From Chordicoccus furentiruminis (GTDB lineage: Bacteria; Bacillota; Clostridia; Lachnospirales; Lachnospiraceae): DNA of 64,000 nucleotides. The stretch is taken from the NCBI RefSeq assembly GCF_019355395.1, contig NZ_CP048829.1:2583001-2647000 (forward strand), given 5' to 3'. Position 1 is the stretch's first letter. Every line of letters starts with the position of its first letter. The notes beneath the pieces are model-generated. The model was not told the origin of the DNA and ran no database searches. It saw nothing but the letters and a program-made list of their open reading frames with translations. This document shows positions 26,262 to 36,105 of the stretch, one piece after another. The translations under genes and the position numbers were made by a program.

Positions 26262-27176
26262 ATGAAGAAGACATCCCTTGTCGTGATGGCAGCAGGCATC
26301 GGGAGCCGCTACGGAGGCGGCATTAAGCAGATGGAAACGCTCGGGCCCAGTGGAGAAATCATGATGGATTACTCCATCCATGACGCTCTTGAGGCCGGGT
26401 TCAACAGGGTCGTGTTCATCATCCGCAGGGATCTTGACGCGGACTTCAGGGAACGGATCGGAAACCGGATCGAAAAGGTGACCGAGGTAGCGTACGCGTA
26501 TCAGGAGATCGAGGATCTGCCCGCGGGATACCGCGTTCCGCAGGGAAGGATGAAGCCGTGGGGGACCGGTCAGGCCCTGCTTGCCGCGAAGGATCAGATC
26601 CATGAGCCTTTCGCGGTCGTCAACGCGGACGATTACTACGGAAAGCACGGATTCCGGATTCTGCATGACGCGCTGGTGAGCGGAGAACCCGTGGAGAACG
26701 GTAAGCACAACGTGTCGATGGCGGCCTTTGTTCTCGGCAACACGCTTTCCGACAACGGCGGCGTGACGAGAGGAATTCTCGAGGTTGAGAACGGTCAGCT
26801 GACGGGAATCAATGAGACGAAGAACATCGTCCGGACCGACGGAGGCGCCGGCGTTATGACGGGGGACGGCGTGCGTCCGCTGGATGCGGATTCGCTTGTC
26901 TCGATGAACATGTGGGGGCTTTATCCGGATTTCCTCGATGAGCTGGAACACGGGTTCCCGAAATTCCTTGACGGCCTTGGCGAAGATGCGCTGAAGAAGG
27001 AATATCTTCTTCCGGATATCATCGACCGGATGCTGAAGGCGGGAAAGGCGGCCGTTCATGTCTTCCGGACGGACGACGTCTGGTTCGGCGTGACGTACCG
27101 GGAGGACCGGGACGCGGTACGGGCGGCTTTCGCGGATCTGATTGAAAAAGGCGTATACCGGACGCCTCTGTTCTGA
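26262..27176 (+). CDS. Sugar-phosphate nucleotidyltransferase-like protein
   Basis: 304 aa, start ATG 26262 after GGGAAAGGAATGAAAAG. The N-terminal Rossmann-like domain begins VVMAAGIGSRYGGGIKQME, the nucleotide-binding and catalytic Arg/Lys loop of the NTP_transferase family. FAVVNADDYYG is the metal-binding Asp site. Such enzymes activate sugar phosphates with NTP for cell-surface polymers. The substrate is not evident. glmM follows 29 bp later, suggesting a link to envelope precursor supply. Confidence 0.85.
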   Translation: MKKTSLVVMAAGIGSRYGGGIKQMETLGPSGEIMMDYSIHDALEAGFNRVVFIIRRDLDADFRERIGNRIEKVTEVAYAYQEIEDLPAGYRVPQGRMKPWGTGQALLAAKDQIHEPFAVVNADDYYGKHGFRILHDALVSGEPVENGKHNVSMAAFVLGNTLSDNGGVTRGILEVENGQLTGINETKNIVRTDGGAGVMTGDGVRPLDADSLVSMNMWGLYPDFLDELEHGFPKFLDGLGEDALKKEYLLPDIIDRMLKAGKAAVHVFRTDDVWFGVTYREDRDAVRAAFADLIEKGVYRTPLF

Positions 27177-27205
27177 ACGGGTTATCTGTGAGGGGGAGAT
27201 AGAAG

Positions 27206-28564
27206 ATGGGAAAATACTTTGGCACCGACGGCTTCAGGGGTGAAGCTAACGTACAGCTGACGGCGGAGAAGGCATTTCAGGTCGGCCGCTATCTTGGATG
27301 GTATTATGGAACGAAACACCCGGACGGCAAGGCGTCGGTCGTGATCGGCAAGGACACGCGTCGCAGCAGCTATATGCTGGAGGATGCGCTCAGCTCGGGT
27401 CTCACCGCTTCGGGCGCGGACGCGTATCTGCTTCATGTCACCACCACGCCCTCCGTATCCTATGTGGTCCGCACGGACGGATTCGACTGCGGCATTATGA
27501 TTTCCGCCAGCCATAATCCGTACTATGACAACGGGATCAAGATTATGCGCGCCAACGGGCAGAAGATCGAGCCGGAGATTGAGGAGAAGATCGAGGCTTA
27601 TCTGGACGGGCGAGTGGGGGAAATTCCCTACGCGCTTCGCGAGAGGATCGGGCGGACCGTTGATTTTTCCGCCGGACGAAACCGGTATATCGGCTATCTG
27701 ATGACGATTCCGACCCGGGGATTCAAGGGGAAACGGGTCGGGCTCGACTGCGCGAACGGCAGCGCCTCCTCGATCGCGAAGAGTGTGTTCGAGGCGATGG
27801 GCGCCAGAGTATTCGTTATCAACAACTCGCCGGACGGGACGAACATCAACCGGGGCTGCGGATCGACGCATCTGGAGGCGCTGCAGAACTTTGTGCAGGA
27901 CAACGCGCTGGATGCCGGATTCGCCTATGACGGCGACGCGGACCGCTGCCTCGCGGTGGATGAGAAAGGCCGGGTTGTGACCGGTGACCATATCATGTTC
28001 CTCTGCGGGAAGTACCTGAAGGAGTGCGGCCAGCTGAATGACAATATGGTCGTCACCACCGTGATGTCGAACATGGGACTCTACAAGTCGCTCGAAGCGA
28101 ACGGGATGGCTTATCAGCAGACCGCGGTGGGTGACAAATATGTGGCTGAGAACATGATGGCCAACAACTACGACCTCGGAGGGGAGCAGTCCGGCCATAT
28201 CATTTTCGGCAAGTACGCGACCACAGGGGACGGGATTCTGACATCTCTGATGGTCATGCAGACGATGATCGAGAAGAAGCTGCCTCTTTCCATGCTGGCG
28301 GATGAGATGAAGCTGTATCCGCAGGTGCTGAAAAATGTGGTGGTGGCCGACAAGGCGGCTGTCAAGGCCAATGCGAGCGTCAAAGCCGCTGTGATGAAGG
28401 CGGCGAGGGAGCTCGGTACGGACGGACGGATTCTGGTGCGGGAGAGTGGTACGGAGCCGAAGATCCGGGTGATGGTCGAGGCGTCCACCCCGCAGCTCTG
28501 CGAGGCGTATGTGGACAGCGTGATATCAGTGATCAGAGACGAGGGACTGGCTGTTGAGGAGTAA
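27206..28564 (+). CDS. glmM: Phosphoglucosamine mutase
   Basis: 452 aa, start ATG 27206 with AGGGGGAGATAGAAG upstream. It has the opening MGKYFGTDGFRGEAN, the phosphoserine loop GIMISASHNPYYDNGIK, the magnesium loop FAYDGDADRC, the sugar loop GGEQSGHI and the phosphate-binding RESGTEPKIRVM. It converts glucosamine-6-phosphate to glucosamine-1-phosphate for peptidoglycan. The length is standard. The next gene starts inside its last codons. Confidence 0.95.
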   Translation: MGKYFGTDGFRGEANVQLTAEKAFQVGRYLGWYYGTKHPDGKASVVIGKDTRRSSYMLEDALSSGLTASGADAYLLHVTTTPSVSYVVRTDGFDCGIMISASHNPYYDNGIKIMRANGQKIEPEIEEKIEAYLDGRVGEIPYALRERIGRTVDFSAGRNRYIGYLMTIPTRGFKGKRVGLDCANGSASSIAKSVFEAMGARVFVINNSPDGTNINRGCGSTHLEALQNFVQDNALDAGFAYDGDADRCLAVDEKGRVVTGDHIMFLCGKYLKECGQLNDNMVVTTVMSNMGLYKSLEANGMAYQQTAVGDKYVAENMMANNYDLGGEQSGHIIFGKYATTGDGILTSLMVMQTMIEKKLPLSMLADEMKLYPQVLKNVVVADKAAVKANASVKAAVMKAARELGTDGRILVRESGTEPKIRVMVEASTPQLCEAYVDSVISVIRDEGLAVEE

Positions 28565-29603
28565 GAAGGGAGTGCGTGCGGCCGCTCTTATCGGCGTCTG
28601 CATGCTGGCGCTGACCGGATGCGCGCGGTCGGACGCGAAGAGCGCCTATGAGAAGGGCTGCGAGGCGCTTAAGCGACAGGAAACGGACAGCGCGATGACC
28701 TACTTTAACGGTGTCGTCCAGGCGGGATACTACCTGCCGGAGGCTTATCGCGCGCTGGGGCTGATCTACCTGGGCGAGAGTGACTATGCGGATGCCTGCG
28801 TTTCGTTCGAGAAGAGTCTCAACGAGGTGGACGGAGAATCGGATTCGTTCATCCGGGATGTCAGTCTGTATCTCGCGTTTGCCCGGGATCTGAAGGGCGA
28901 GCCGGATCAGGCGATGACTATCTATGACGGACTGATCCGCAAATCGCCGGACGCGGAGGTCCTCTTTCTGAGAGGACGTCTTCATCTCCGGAACGGGGAA
29001 GCGGACGCGGCGAAGGCGGACTTCGATCAGGCGGTGTCGCTGAGCTCGGATTACGACCTCTATATCAATATTTATGAGGTCTATGCCAGCGAGGAAAAGA
29101 GCGGCGACGGATCGGATTATCTTGAGAAGGCGCTGGCCGAGGCGCAGAAGCAGCAGGACGCCTTCTACGAGCAGGGCCTGGTCAATTACTACCTTGAGAA
29201 TTATGACGATGCGAAGCAGGAACTGACTGACGCGATCAAGAAGGACGGGTCAGACATGAAGCCGATCTTCCTTCTGGGAAAGGTCTATCTCGCGACCGGA
29301 GATGTGGCCAACGCGCGGGCAGTGTACAAGCAGTACACCGGCACAGACGGAGCCGCGGCGGACGCGTGGAACGGTCTGGCGCTCTGCGATATGGCGGAGC
29401 AGAAGTATGACGACGCGCTGACGGATGTGGAGAACGGACTGAAGGCAGACAGCTCCAATCAGGGCCTTCGCTACAATGAGATTGTGATTCTTGAGGAGAA
29501 GCGGCAGTGGGCTGACGCGAGGGCGAAGGCGGCGTCTTATGTGGCCTCTTTCCCGACGGATGAGGCGGGGCTGAGAGAATACGAGTTTTTGAGTACGAGG
29601 TGA
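28554..29603 (+). CDS. TPR-repeat lipoprotein
   Basis: 349 aa. TTG 28554 overlaps the glmM stop, so translation is coupled. A signal peptide ends in the lipobox ALTGC (Cys about residue 23), so it is membrane-anchored on the outside. At least five tetratricopeptide-like repeats follow (for example AYRALGLIYLGESDYADACV and ALCDMAEQKYDDALTDVENG). TPR proteins act as scaffolds; the partner is unknown. It is followed by an intrinsic terminator. Confidence 0.85.
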   Translation: MRSKKGVRAAALIGVCMLALTGCARSDAKSAYEKGCEALKRQETDSAMTYFNGVVQAGYYLPEAYRALGLIYLGESDYADACVSFEKSLNEVDGESDSFIRDVSLYLAFARDLKGEPDQAMTIYDGLIRKSPDAEVLFLRGRLHLRNGEADAAKADFDQAVSLSSDYDLYINIYEVYASEEKSGDGSDYLEKALAEAQKQQDAFYEQGLVNYYLENYDDAKQELTDAIKKDGSDMKPIFLLGKVYLATGDVANARAVYKQYTGTDGAAADAWNGLALCDMAEQKYDDALTDVENGLKADSSNQGLRYNEIVILEEKRQWADARAKAASYVASFPTDEAGLREYEFLSTR

Positions 29604-29616
29604 CAGGGACGAAGGA

Positions 29617-29649
29617 GAGGGCGGAACCGTTTGGTTCCGCCCTCTTTTT
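29617..29649 (+). terminator. Intrinsic terminator after the TPR lipoprotein
   Basis: Perfect 12-bp stem GAGGGCGGAACC / GGTTCCGCCCTC, loop GTTT, then five T. It separates this operon from the convergent deacetylase gene. Confidence 0.92.
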
Positions 29650-29668
29650 ACGCTTTCGGTATTCCGGC

Positions 29669-30850
29669 TCAGAAGCTTCCGTACGGATGATTCGGCCGGA
29701 GCTTGTCGCCCTTCGCGGCCGCCATCTCCGAAATCGTCACGAACTGGTATCCCTGCTTTTCGAGATCCGGAATGATCCGCTTGGCCGCTTCATAGGAAGG
29801 TTCGTAGATCTCATGCATCAGGATGATGGCGCCGTCGGCTGCATTTTCCATCACAGTCTTGTAGGTGTTGTCTGCATCCTTTGTCTTCCAGTCCAGCGTG
29901 TCGATGGACCAGAGAATGCACGGCATGTCGAAGTCGTTGTCAAAGACCTCGTCGTTGTAGCCTCCTCCCGGCGGACGGTACAGTGTTGGCTTCTGCCCTG
30001 TGACCTGCTCGATGATGTCGTTGGTTTTGGAGAACTCGGTCCGGATCTCGTCAGCGCTCAGATGCGTAAGCGTGGTGTGATCCCATGTATGGTTGCCCTG
30101 CTCCATGCCGAGCTCGTGCTCGCGTTTCACCGCGGCCGCATGGTCGCTGACCTGCTCGCCGATCATGAAGAAGGTGGCTTTTGCGTTGTACTGGGTCAGG
30201 AGATCCAGAATCTTGTCGGTGTAGGCGCCGGGGCCGTCGTCGAAGGTGAGGCAGATCATCTTGTCGGCGACAACCGTCGTTTTCGACGGGTCCATCACGC
30301 CCCTGTCGCTGAAGTAGTAATTCTTTTTGTCGATCGTTTTCTGACCTGTGGCCATCCGTCCGTCGCTGTCAAAGTAGTAAGTGGCGTTTCCGAGGGTAAG
30401 CCATCCGTGGATCAGATAGCCGTTCCCGTCGAAGTAGTAAGTCGAGCCGTCGGTATCGGTGAAGAAGCCTGTGCGGCGCACACCGCTGTCGTTCAGGTTG
30501 TAGATTCCGTTGGCGTCCTTCTGCCAGCCGGTCGCCATCGGCTCGGCGTTTTCCGCATCTGACGAGCCGGAGAAGACCTGACCCGGCGCGACGAGCTCCA
30601 CTATCCCCGCCGATTCCGTGAGATCCGCGATCCGGGGTGTCACGGCACCGGAACTGATGCTGACGGTGTTGCCCTGGTCCGTGGTGTTCGCACGGCTGAC
30701 GGCCTGCGCGCGGGCCCGGACGGCTGCGTTGTGACGGAGCGAGACACCTGTGCAGACCGCGATCAGCGTGCCGGACAGAACGGCGGCGGCAGCGCACCTC
30801 ACCCGCCACTTGTACCGTCTGCGCCGTTCCTTCAGTTCGTAAATGTTCAA
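29669..30850 (-). CDS. Polysaccharide deacetylase with cell-wall-binding repeats
   Basis: 393 aa from TTG 30850, which has GAAAGGGG seven bases upstream; a longer frame from 30916 exists. A short basic N-terminus and one hydrophobic segment act as a signal/anchor. Residues about 105-200 hold three glucan/choline-binding-type repeats (TGWQKDANGIYNL, TYYFDGNGYLIHGWL and ATYYFDSDGRMATG). The NodB catalytic domain has CLTFDDGPG, the metal site GNHTWDHTTLTHL, RPPGGGYN and ILMHE. It deacetylates N-acetylglucosamine in wall polymers outside the cell. All metal residues are present. Confidence 0.9.
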   Translation of the reverse strand: MNIYELKERRRRYKWRVRCAAAAVLSGTLIAVCTGVSLRHNAAVRARAQAVSRANTTDQGNTVSISSGAVTPRIADLTESAGIVELVAPGQVFSGSSDAENAEPMATGWQKDANGIYNLNDSGVRRTGFFTDTDGSTYYFDGNGYLIHGWLTLGNATYYFDSDGRMATGQKTIDKKNYYFSDRGVMDPSKTTVVADKMICLTFDDGPGAYTDKILDLLTQYNAKATFFMIGEQVSDHAAAVKREHELGMEQGNHTWDHTTLTHLSADEIRTEFSKTNDIIEQVTGQKPTLYRPPGGGYNDEVFDNDFDMPCILWSIDTLDWKTKDADNTYKTVMENAADGAIILMHEIYEPSYEAAKRIIPDLEKQGYQFVTISEMAAAKGDKLRPNHPYGSF

Positions 30851-30974
30851 AAGATAACCCCTTTCAGAAACAGGTCTTCTCTCCCGCAGCCTGTTCCGAT
30901 TCATTTCCGAGACCATTATAGCATGGAGACAGTGAAGAAATCCTTAATTTTTCATAACAGGCGGATCGGCGGAT

Positions 30975-31006
30975 ATAAAATGCGCGGCCGGCAGACTGCC
31001 GGCCGC
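30975..31006 (-). terminator. Intrinsic terminator of argG
   Basis: Minus-strand stem GCGGCCGGC / GCCGGCCGC followed by GCATTTTAT, 40 bp after the argG stop. Confidence 0.75.
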
Positions 31007-31045
31007 GGAGGAATCCATGGTGCGGATAAAGATCAGACGTGTGTC

Positions 31046-32281
31046 TCAGCGGGAGAGACCCTTGGTCTTCGCCTCCTGCATTTTCAGCGCGCGGACCTTG
31101 AGCGGAAGCCCGAACAGCGTGATGAAGCCGTCCGCGTCGTGATGGTCGTAGAGGTCGCCGGTCGTGAAGGAAGCGAGACTCTCATTGTAGAGGCTGTACG
31201 GAGAGGTTTCACCGGCCTTGATGATGTTGCCCTTGTAGAGCTTGAATTTCACTTCTCCGGTCACATACTCCTGCGTGACATCCACAAAGGCGCTGATCGC
31301 CTCGCGGAGCGGCGTGTACCATTTGCCCTCGTAGACCACCTGAGCCAGCTTTTCACCGAGGATTCTCTTCTGCTCGTAGGTGGCACGGTCGAGGCAGAGC
31401 TCCTCCAGCTGCTCATGAGCGGCCATCAGGATCGTTCCGCCGGGCGTTTCATATACGCCGCGGCTCTTCATTCCGACGACGCGGTTCTCGACAATGTCGA
31501 TGATGCCGATGCCGTTTTCGCCGCCCAGAACATTGAGTTTCCGGATGATGTCGGCGACCTTCATTTTCTCGCCGTTGATCGACGTGGGAATTCCCTTCTC
31601 GAAGGTCATCGTGACGTCGGTCACCTTGTCCGGAGCCTTCTCCGGCGTGACGGAGAGCACCAGCATATGGTCGTAATTCGGCTCCAGGGACGGATCCTCC
31701 AGCTCCAGTCCTTCATGGCTGATGTGCCAGAGATTGCGGTCGCGGCTGTAGCTCTGGGAGTGATCGAATTTCAGGTGAATGCCTTTTGATTTGCAGTAGG
31801 CAATCTCATCCTCACGGGACTGCATGGTCCAGATATCGGTCATTCTCCACGGCGCGATCACCTTGATGTCCGGCGCCAGCGCCTTGATGCCGAGTTCGAA
31901 GCGGATCTGGTCGTTGCCCTTGCCGGTCGCGCCGTGGCAGATCGCGACGGCGCCCTCCTTGCGGGCGACCTCCACCAGCTTCTTCACGATCGCGGGACGG
32001 GCCATCGCGGTGCCGAGAAGATACTTGTTCTCGTACACGGCGCCCGCCTTTACGCAGGGCATGATGAAGTTCTCGGCGAAGTCGTCATTGATGTCCTCGA
32101 TATACAGCTTGGACGCGCCGGACTGACGGGCGCGTTCCTCGAGTCCGTCGAGCTCATTGCCCTGCCCGCAGTCCACACAGCAGCAGATGACATCGTATCC
32201 GAAATGCTCCTTCAGCCAGGGAATGATGGCTGTCGTATCAAGACCGCCGGAATATGCCAGCACTACCTTTTCATTTGCCAT
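31046..32281 (-). CDS. argG: Argininosuccinate synthase
   Basis: 411 aa, start ATG 32281 with AAGGAGGCAGAGC upstream; the longer frame reaching 32488 lies in the control region and is rejected. The ATP pyrophosphatase loop is [14 protein letters not shown], the aspartate/citrulline region is [15 protein letters not shown], and [14 protein letters not shown] is a family block. It joins citrulline and aspartate using ATP in arginine synthesis. It is transcribed away from argBJD. argH, argC and argF are not in the window. Confidence 0.97.
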   Translation of the reverse strand: MANEKVVLAYSGGLDTTAIIPWLKEHFGYDVICCCVDCGQGNELDGLEERARQSGASKLYIEDINDDFAENFIMPCVKAGAVYENKYLLGTAMARPAIVKKLVEVARKEGAVAICHGATGKGNDQIRFELGIKALAPDIKVIAPWRMTDIWTMQSREDEIAYCKSKGIHLKFDHSQSYSRDRNLWHISHEGLELEDPSLEPNYDHMLVLSVTPEKAPDKVTDVTMTFEKGIPTSINGEKMKVADIIRKLNVLGGENGIGIIDIVENRVVGMKSRGVYETPGGTILMAAHEQLEELCLDRATYEQKRILGEKLAQVVYEGKWYTPLREAISAFVDVTQEYVTGEVKFKLYKGNIIKAGETSPYSLYNESLASFTTGDLYDHHDADGFITLFGLPLKVRALKMQEAKTKGLSR

Positions 32282-32414
32282 GCTCTGCCTCCTTGCCGGC
32301 TTCCTCTTGAAGGGAAGCCGAAGCCTTCGTTTTTCATGAACTTCCGTTACTATACAACAGATGCATAATCCATGCAAGGGAAAAATCCGGTTATTCATTC
32401 CATGACAGGCAGAA

Positions 32415-32512
32415 AAATGAAAAATATGCGAATTATAAATGAAAAATGCAGAGGGCGGGATAGCGCGCCTGTATTGAATAATATGCATACAACATGAATA
32501 AATATGCAGCCG
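32415..32512. promoter_or_regulatory. Candidate ArgR/AhrC operators between argG and argB
   Basis: The AT-rich divergent region holds four similar words: TGAAAAATATGCG (32418), TGAAAAATGCA (32440), TGAATAATATGCAT (32475) and TGAATAAATATGCA (32495). They resemble half or full ARG boxes (TGAATAAWWATTCA). Two adjacent copies 20 bp apart suggest hexameric ArgR binding that controls both directions. The assignment is inference from motif and context. Confidence 0.55.
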
Positions 32513-32575
32513 GGACGCTTTACTTTTGAGACGGCCTGTGCTTTAATCGAACTATTAACGAGCGAGGTGAATGCG

Positions 32576-33469
32576 ATGGAAAATATGGAGCTTTGGATTG
32601 AGAAGGCCAACGTTCTGATCGAGGCCCTTCCTTATATCAGAGAGTTCGCCGGAAGCAAGATTGTCGTCAAGTACGGCGGCTCGGCGATGAAGGATGCGGC
32701 GCTGAAAAAAAGCGTGATCACCGATGTAGCACTTCTGAAGCTCGTCGGCATGAAACCGATCATCGTTCACGGAGGGGGAAAGGAAATCAGCCGCTGGGTG
32801 AAGCTGTCCGGCGGGACGCCCCAGTTCGTGAACGGTCTCCGTGTGACGGACGAGAAAACGATGGAGATTGCCGAGATGGTGCTGGGAAAGGTCAACGAGG
32901 GCCTCGTTCAGTATATGGAAGAAAACGGGGTCAAGGCCTGCGGCATCTCGGGGAAAGACGGCGGAACGATCCGGACGCGGAAGAAGGAGCTTGCCTCCGG
33001 CGTGGATCTCGGGTTTGTCGGAGAGCCTGTTTCCGTCGATCCGACGCTCATCGATACGCTGATCGGGAAAGATTTCGTTCCGGTGGTCTGTCCGATCGGG
33101 CTCGGGACAGAGGACTACAAATCCTACAATATCAATGCCGACGATGCGGCCTGCGCCATCGCGGCGGCGGAGAAGGCGGAGAAGCTTGTCTTTCTGAGCG
33201 ACGTCGAGGGCGTCTGTCAGGACCCGATGGATCCTTCGACGCTGATCTCCGAGATGACGGCCGATGAGGCGCGCGCTTTCATCGAGGCGGGGAATGCGGG
33301 CGGCGGCATGCTGCCGAAGCTGCAGAACTGCATCTCGGCGATCGAAAGCGGCGTGCGGCGCGTCCATATTCTCGACGGGCGGATCCTGCACTGCCTGCTG
33401 CTTGAGATTTTCACGAACCGCGGAATCGGGACCGCTATTATAGGAAACGATCAGAAGCGGTATTCATGA
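32576..33469 (+). CDS. argB: Acetylglutamate kinase
   Basis: 297 aa, start ATG 32576 with GAGGTGAATGCG upstream. Motifs are VVKYGGSAM (phosphate binding), [12 protein letters not shown] and [12 protein letters not shown]. It phosphorylates N-acetylglutamate, the second step of arginine synthesis. The N-terminal helix ([19 protein letters not shown]), associated with arginine-sensitive hexamers, is present, so feedback inhibition is likely. argJ follows within 95 bp. Confidence 0.97.
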   Translation: MENMELWIEKANVLIEALPYIREFAGSKIVVKYGGSAMKDAALKKSVITDVALLKLVGMKPIIVHGGGKEISRWVKLSGGTPQFVNGLRVTDEKTMEIAEMVLGKVNEGLVQYMEENGVKACGISGKDGGTIRTRKKELASGVDLGFVGEPVSVDPTLIDTLIGKDFVPVVCPIGLGTEDYKSYNINADDAACAIAAAEKAEKLVFLSDVEGVCQDPMDPSTLISEMTADEARAFIEAGNAGGGMLPKLQNCISAIESGVRRVHILDGRILHCLLLEIFTNRGIGTAIIGNDQKRYS

Positions 33470-33561
33470 TGAAGAGCCGGACCGAAGCGAAGAGGTGTCC
33501 GGCGGGACCGGGAAGTGCGGGACGGCGATACAGTATCGGAAGAGAATGGAGGAATGATCGG

Positions 33562-34788
33562 ATGGAACGGATTGAGGGCGGCGTGACGGCCGCGATGGGC
33601 TTTTCAGCCGCGGGCGGCGCGGCGGGTATCAAGAAGAACGGCCATGCGGATATGGCCCTTTTGCTGAGCCGTGTGCCCTGCCAGGTGGCGGGGACTTTCA
33701 CCTCCAACCGGGTGAAGGCGGCGCCGGTTGTCTGGGACCGGGCGTTTGTGGAGGAAAAGCGAACCGCGAGAGCGGTGGTCGTGAACTCGGGCGTGGCGAA
33801 TGCCTGCACGGGAAAGCAGGGGATGGCGCTCTGCCGCCGGACGGCGGATGCGGCGGCGGAAACGCTCGCGGTGAAGCCGGACGAGGTGCTGCTGGCTTCG
33901 ACCGGCGTCATCGGGCAGCAGCTTCCGATTGACCGGATCACGGCGGCCCTTCCCGTGCTGGCCGATCAGCTTTCGGAAGACCTGGGGGCCGGATCGAAGG
34001 CAGCCGCCGCGATCATGACGACGGACACCGTTGCGAAGGAAGCGGCGGTGAGCCTCACATTCTCCGACGGCTCTTCCGCCACGCTGGGCGGCATGAGCAA
34101 GGGCTCCGGGATGATTCATCCGAATATGTGCACCATGCTGGCCTTCCTTACGACGGACGCGCGGATTTCGCGGGATATGCTGCAGAAGGCGCTCTCCTCG
34201 GTGGTGCCGGACACGTTCAATATGATTTCGGTGGACGGCGACACCTCGACTAACGATACCTGTCTTCTGCTTTCCAGCGGACTGGCCGGCAATCCGGAGA
34301 TCACGGAGGAAGGTCCGGATTATGAGATCTTCCGCGCGGGACTTCTGGAGATCTGTACGGCGCTGGCGAAAAAGATGGCGGCGGACGGAGAGGGTGCCAC
34401 CTGCCTTTTCGAATGCGACATCGTTCATGCGGCCACGAAGGAGGACGCGAAGAAGATGGCCCGGTCAGTGGTCTCGTCAACACTGACGAAGGCGGCTATC
34501 GCCGGTCATGACGCGAACTGGGGCCGAATCCTCTGTGCGATGGGCTACTCGGGCGCGGTCTTCGATCCTGAGCGGGTCGATCTTTTCCTTGAGAGCCGTG
34601 CCGGCCGGATTCAGATTCTTGAGAACGGCGTCGCGGCTTCCTACAGTGAGGAGAAAGCGACTGAGATTCTTTCACAGCCGGAGATCCGGGCGATTGCCGA
34701 CGTGAAGATGGGCGAGGCCGACGCCTCCGCGTGGGGATGCGACCTGACACATGAGTATGTGAATATCAACGCGGATTACCGGTCCTGA
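33562..34788 (+). CDS. argJ: Bifunctional ornithine acetyltransferase / N-acetylglutamate synthase
   Basis: 408 aa, start ATG 33562 with GGAGGAATGATCGG upstream. The self-cleavage site is KGSGMIHPNMCTMLAF. The nucleophilic Thr is kept, with Cys in place of the usual Ala before it. The C-terminal block HDANWGRILCAMGYSG is intact. It recycles the acetyl group from N-acetylornithine to glutamate. The NMCTML variant is the only odd point and should still allow cleavage. Confidence 0.95.
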   Translation: MERIEGGVTAAMGFSAAGGAAGIKKNGHADMALLLSRVPCQVAGTFTSNRVKAAPVVWDRAFVEEKRTARAVVVNSGVANACTGKQGMALCRRTADAAAETLAVKPDEVLLASTGVIGQQLPIDRITAALPVLADQLSEDLGAGSKAAAAIMTTDTVAKEAAVSLTFSDGSSATLGGMSKGSGMIHPNMCTMLAFLTTDARISRDMLQKALSSVVPDTFNMISVDGDTSTNDTCLLLSSGLAGNPEITEEGPDYEIFRAGLLEICTALAKKMAADGEGATCLFECDIVHAATKEDAKKMARSVVSSTLTKAAIAGHDANWGRILCAMGYSGAVFDPERVDLFLESRAGRIQILENGVAASYSEEKATEILSQPEIRAIADVKMGEADASAWGCDLTHEYVNINADYRS

Positions 34789-34810
34789 GCCGGGCGATGA
34801 AGGAGACAGA

Positions 34811-36019
34811 ATGACACAGCAGGAAATCATCGATCTGACCGAGCAGTATGTGCTTCACACTTACAACCGCTTTCCCCTCGCCATCGACCGCGGCGAGGGC
34901 GTCCGCGTCTTCGATACGGAAGGCCGCGCCTATCTCGATTTTATGGCCGGCATCGCCGTGTACGCGCTCGGCTATCATTATCCGGGGTTTGACGAGGCGC
35001 TGATCGGTCAGGTGAAAAAGGTGCTTCACACGTCTAATCTTTATTATCATGAACCTCTGGCGAAGGCGGCGGAGCACGTTGTGCGGTCCACCGGCCTCTC
35101 AAAGGTTTTCTTCACGAACAGCGGCGCCGAGGCCATCGAAGGCGCCATTAAGGCCGCAAGGAAGTACGCGTTTCTCAAGGACGGCCGGAATGATCATGAG
35201 ATCATCGCGATGAAGGATTCGTTCCACGGCCGTTCGGTGGGAGCGCTCTCAGTGACGGGCAACGCCCATTATCAGGATCCGTTCCGCCCGCTGATGGGCG
35301 GCGTCGTGTTCGCCGATTTCAATGATCTGGAGAGTGTGAAGCGGCTCGTAAACGACCGGACCTGCGCGGTGATTCTGGAGACGGTGCAGGGCGAGGGCGG
35401 TATTTTCCCGGCGGAACCGGCGTTCCTCACCGGACTGCGCGAGCTCTGCGACGAGAAGGATATACTCCTGATCCTTGACGAGATCCAGTGCGGCATGGGA
35501 CGGACGGGGACGATGTGGGCCTTCAGCCAGTATGGGGTGAAGCCGGATATCATGACATGCGCCAAGGCGCTTGGCTGCGGCGTGCCGGTAGGCGCCTTTG
35601 TTCTGAACGAAAAGACAGCGGAGCGGTCGCTGGTTCCAGGTGATCACGGATCGACCTACGGAGGCAATCCGTTCGCCATGAGCGCGGTCAACGCCGTCGC
35701 CGAAATTTTCGGGAGGGACAGAATCGTCGATCATGTGCAGAGGATCACGCCGTATTTTACGGAGGCGCTCGATTCTCTCATGGAAAAGCATCCGTCGGTG
35801 ACTGCGCACAGAGGCGCGGGACTGATGCAGGGGCTGGAGTTCAACGGGACGCCGACAGCCGGCCAGGTGGCGGCGGAGGCACTCAGAAGGGGCCTTCTGA
35901 TCATCACGGCAGGCCATGACGTGCTGCGGTTCGTGCCGCCGCTCATCATCACGGAGAAGGAAATTGACGAGGCCGCCGCGATCCTCGACGCGAGCATTTC
36001 GGCACTTGAAAAGCCGTGA
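34811..36019 (+). CDS. argD: Acetylornithine aminotransferase
   Basis: 402 aa, start ATG 34811 with GAAGGAGACAG upstream. A class III PLP aminotransferase: VFFTNSGAEAIEGAIK, DSFHGRS, the Asp in ILDEIQCGMGRTG and the PLP lysine in MTCAKALGCG. It converts N-acetylglutamate semialdehyde to N-acetylornithine. Last gene of argBJD, 22 bp after argJ. No clear terminator follows. Confidence 0.96.
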   Translation: MTQQEIIDLTEQYVLHTYNRFPLAIDRGEGVRVFDTEGRAYLDFMAGIAVYALGYHYPGFDEALIGQVKKVLHTSNLYYHEPLAKAAEHVVRSTGLSKVFFTNSGAEAIEGAIKAARKYAFLKDGRNDHEIIAMKDSFHGRSVGALSVTGNAHYQDPFRPLMGGVVFADFNDLESVKRLVNDRTCAVILETVQGEGGIFPAEPAFLTGLRELCDEKDILLILDEIQCGMGRTGTMWAFSQYGVKPDIMTCAKALGCGVPVGAFVLNEKTAERSLVPGDHGSTYGGNPFAMSAVNAVAEIFGRDRIVDHVQRITPYFTEALDSLMEKHPSVTAHRGAGLMQGLEFNGTPTAGQVAAEALRRGLLIITAGHDVLRFVPPLIITEKEIDEAAAILDASISALEKP

Positions 36020-36105
36020 CTGTCTCTTGTCTTTCCTGCACGGGTCCGGTAAAATAAAGATGTGCACAGCCTTCTTAAGGGGCGGGTCTGCCCGGGAGGT
36101 GTGCT

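Noticed and set aside
29600-31789. Plus-strand frames of 320 and 352 codons opposite the deacetylase and argG
   Set aside because: Antisense shadows without ribosome sites or recognisable domains.
33562-34788. Possible inactive ArgJ because the cleavage site reads NMCTML
   Set aside because: The nucleophilic Thr and surrounding KGSGMI block are intact; only the residue before it differs.
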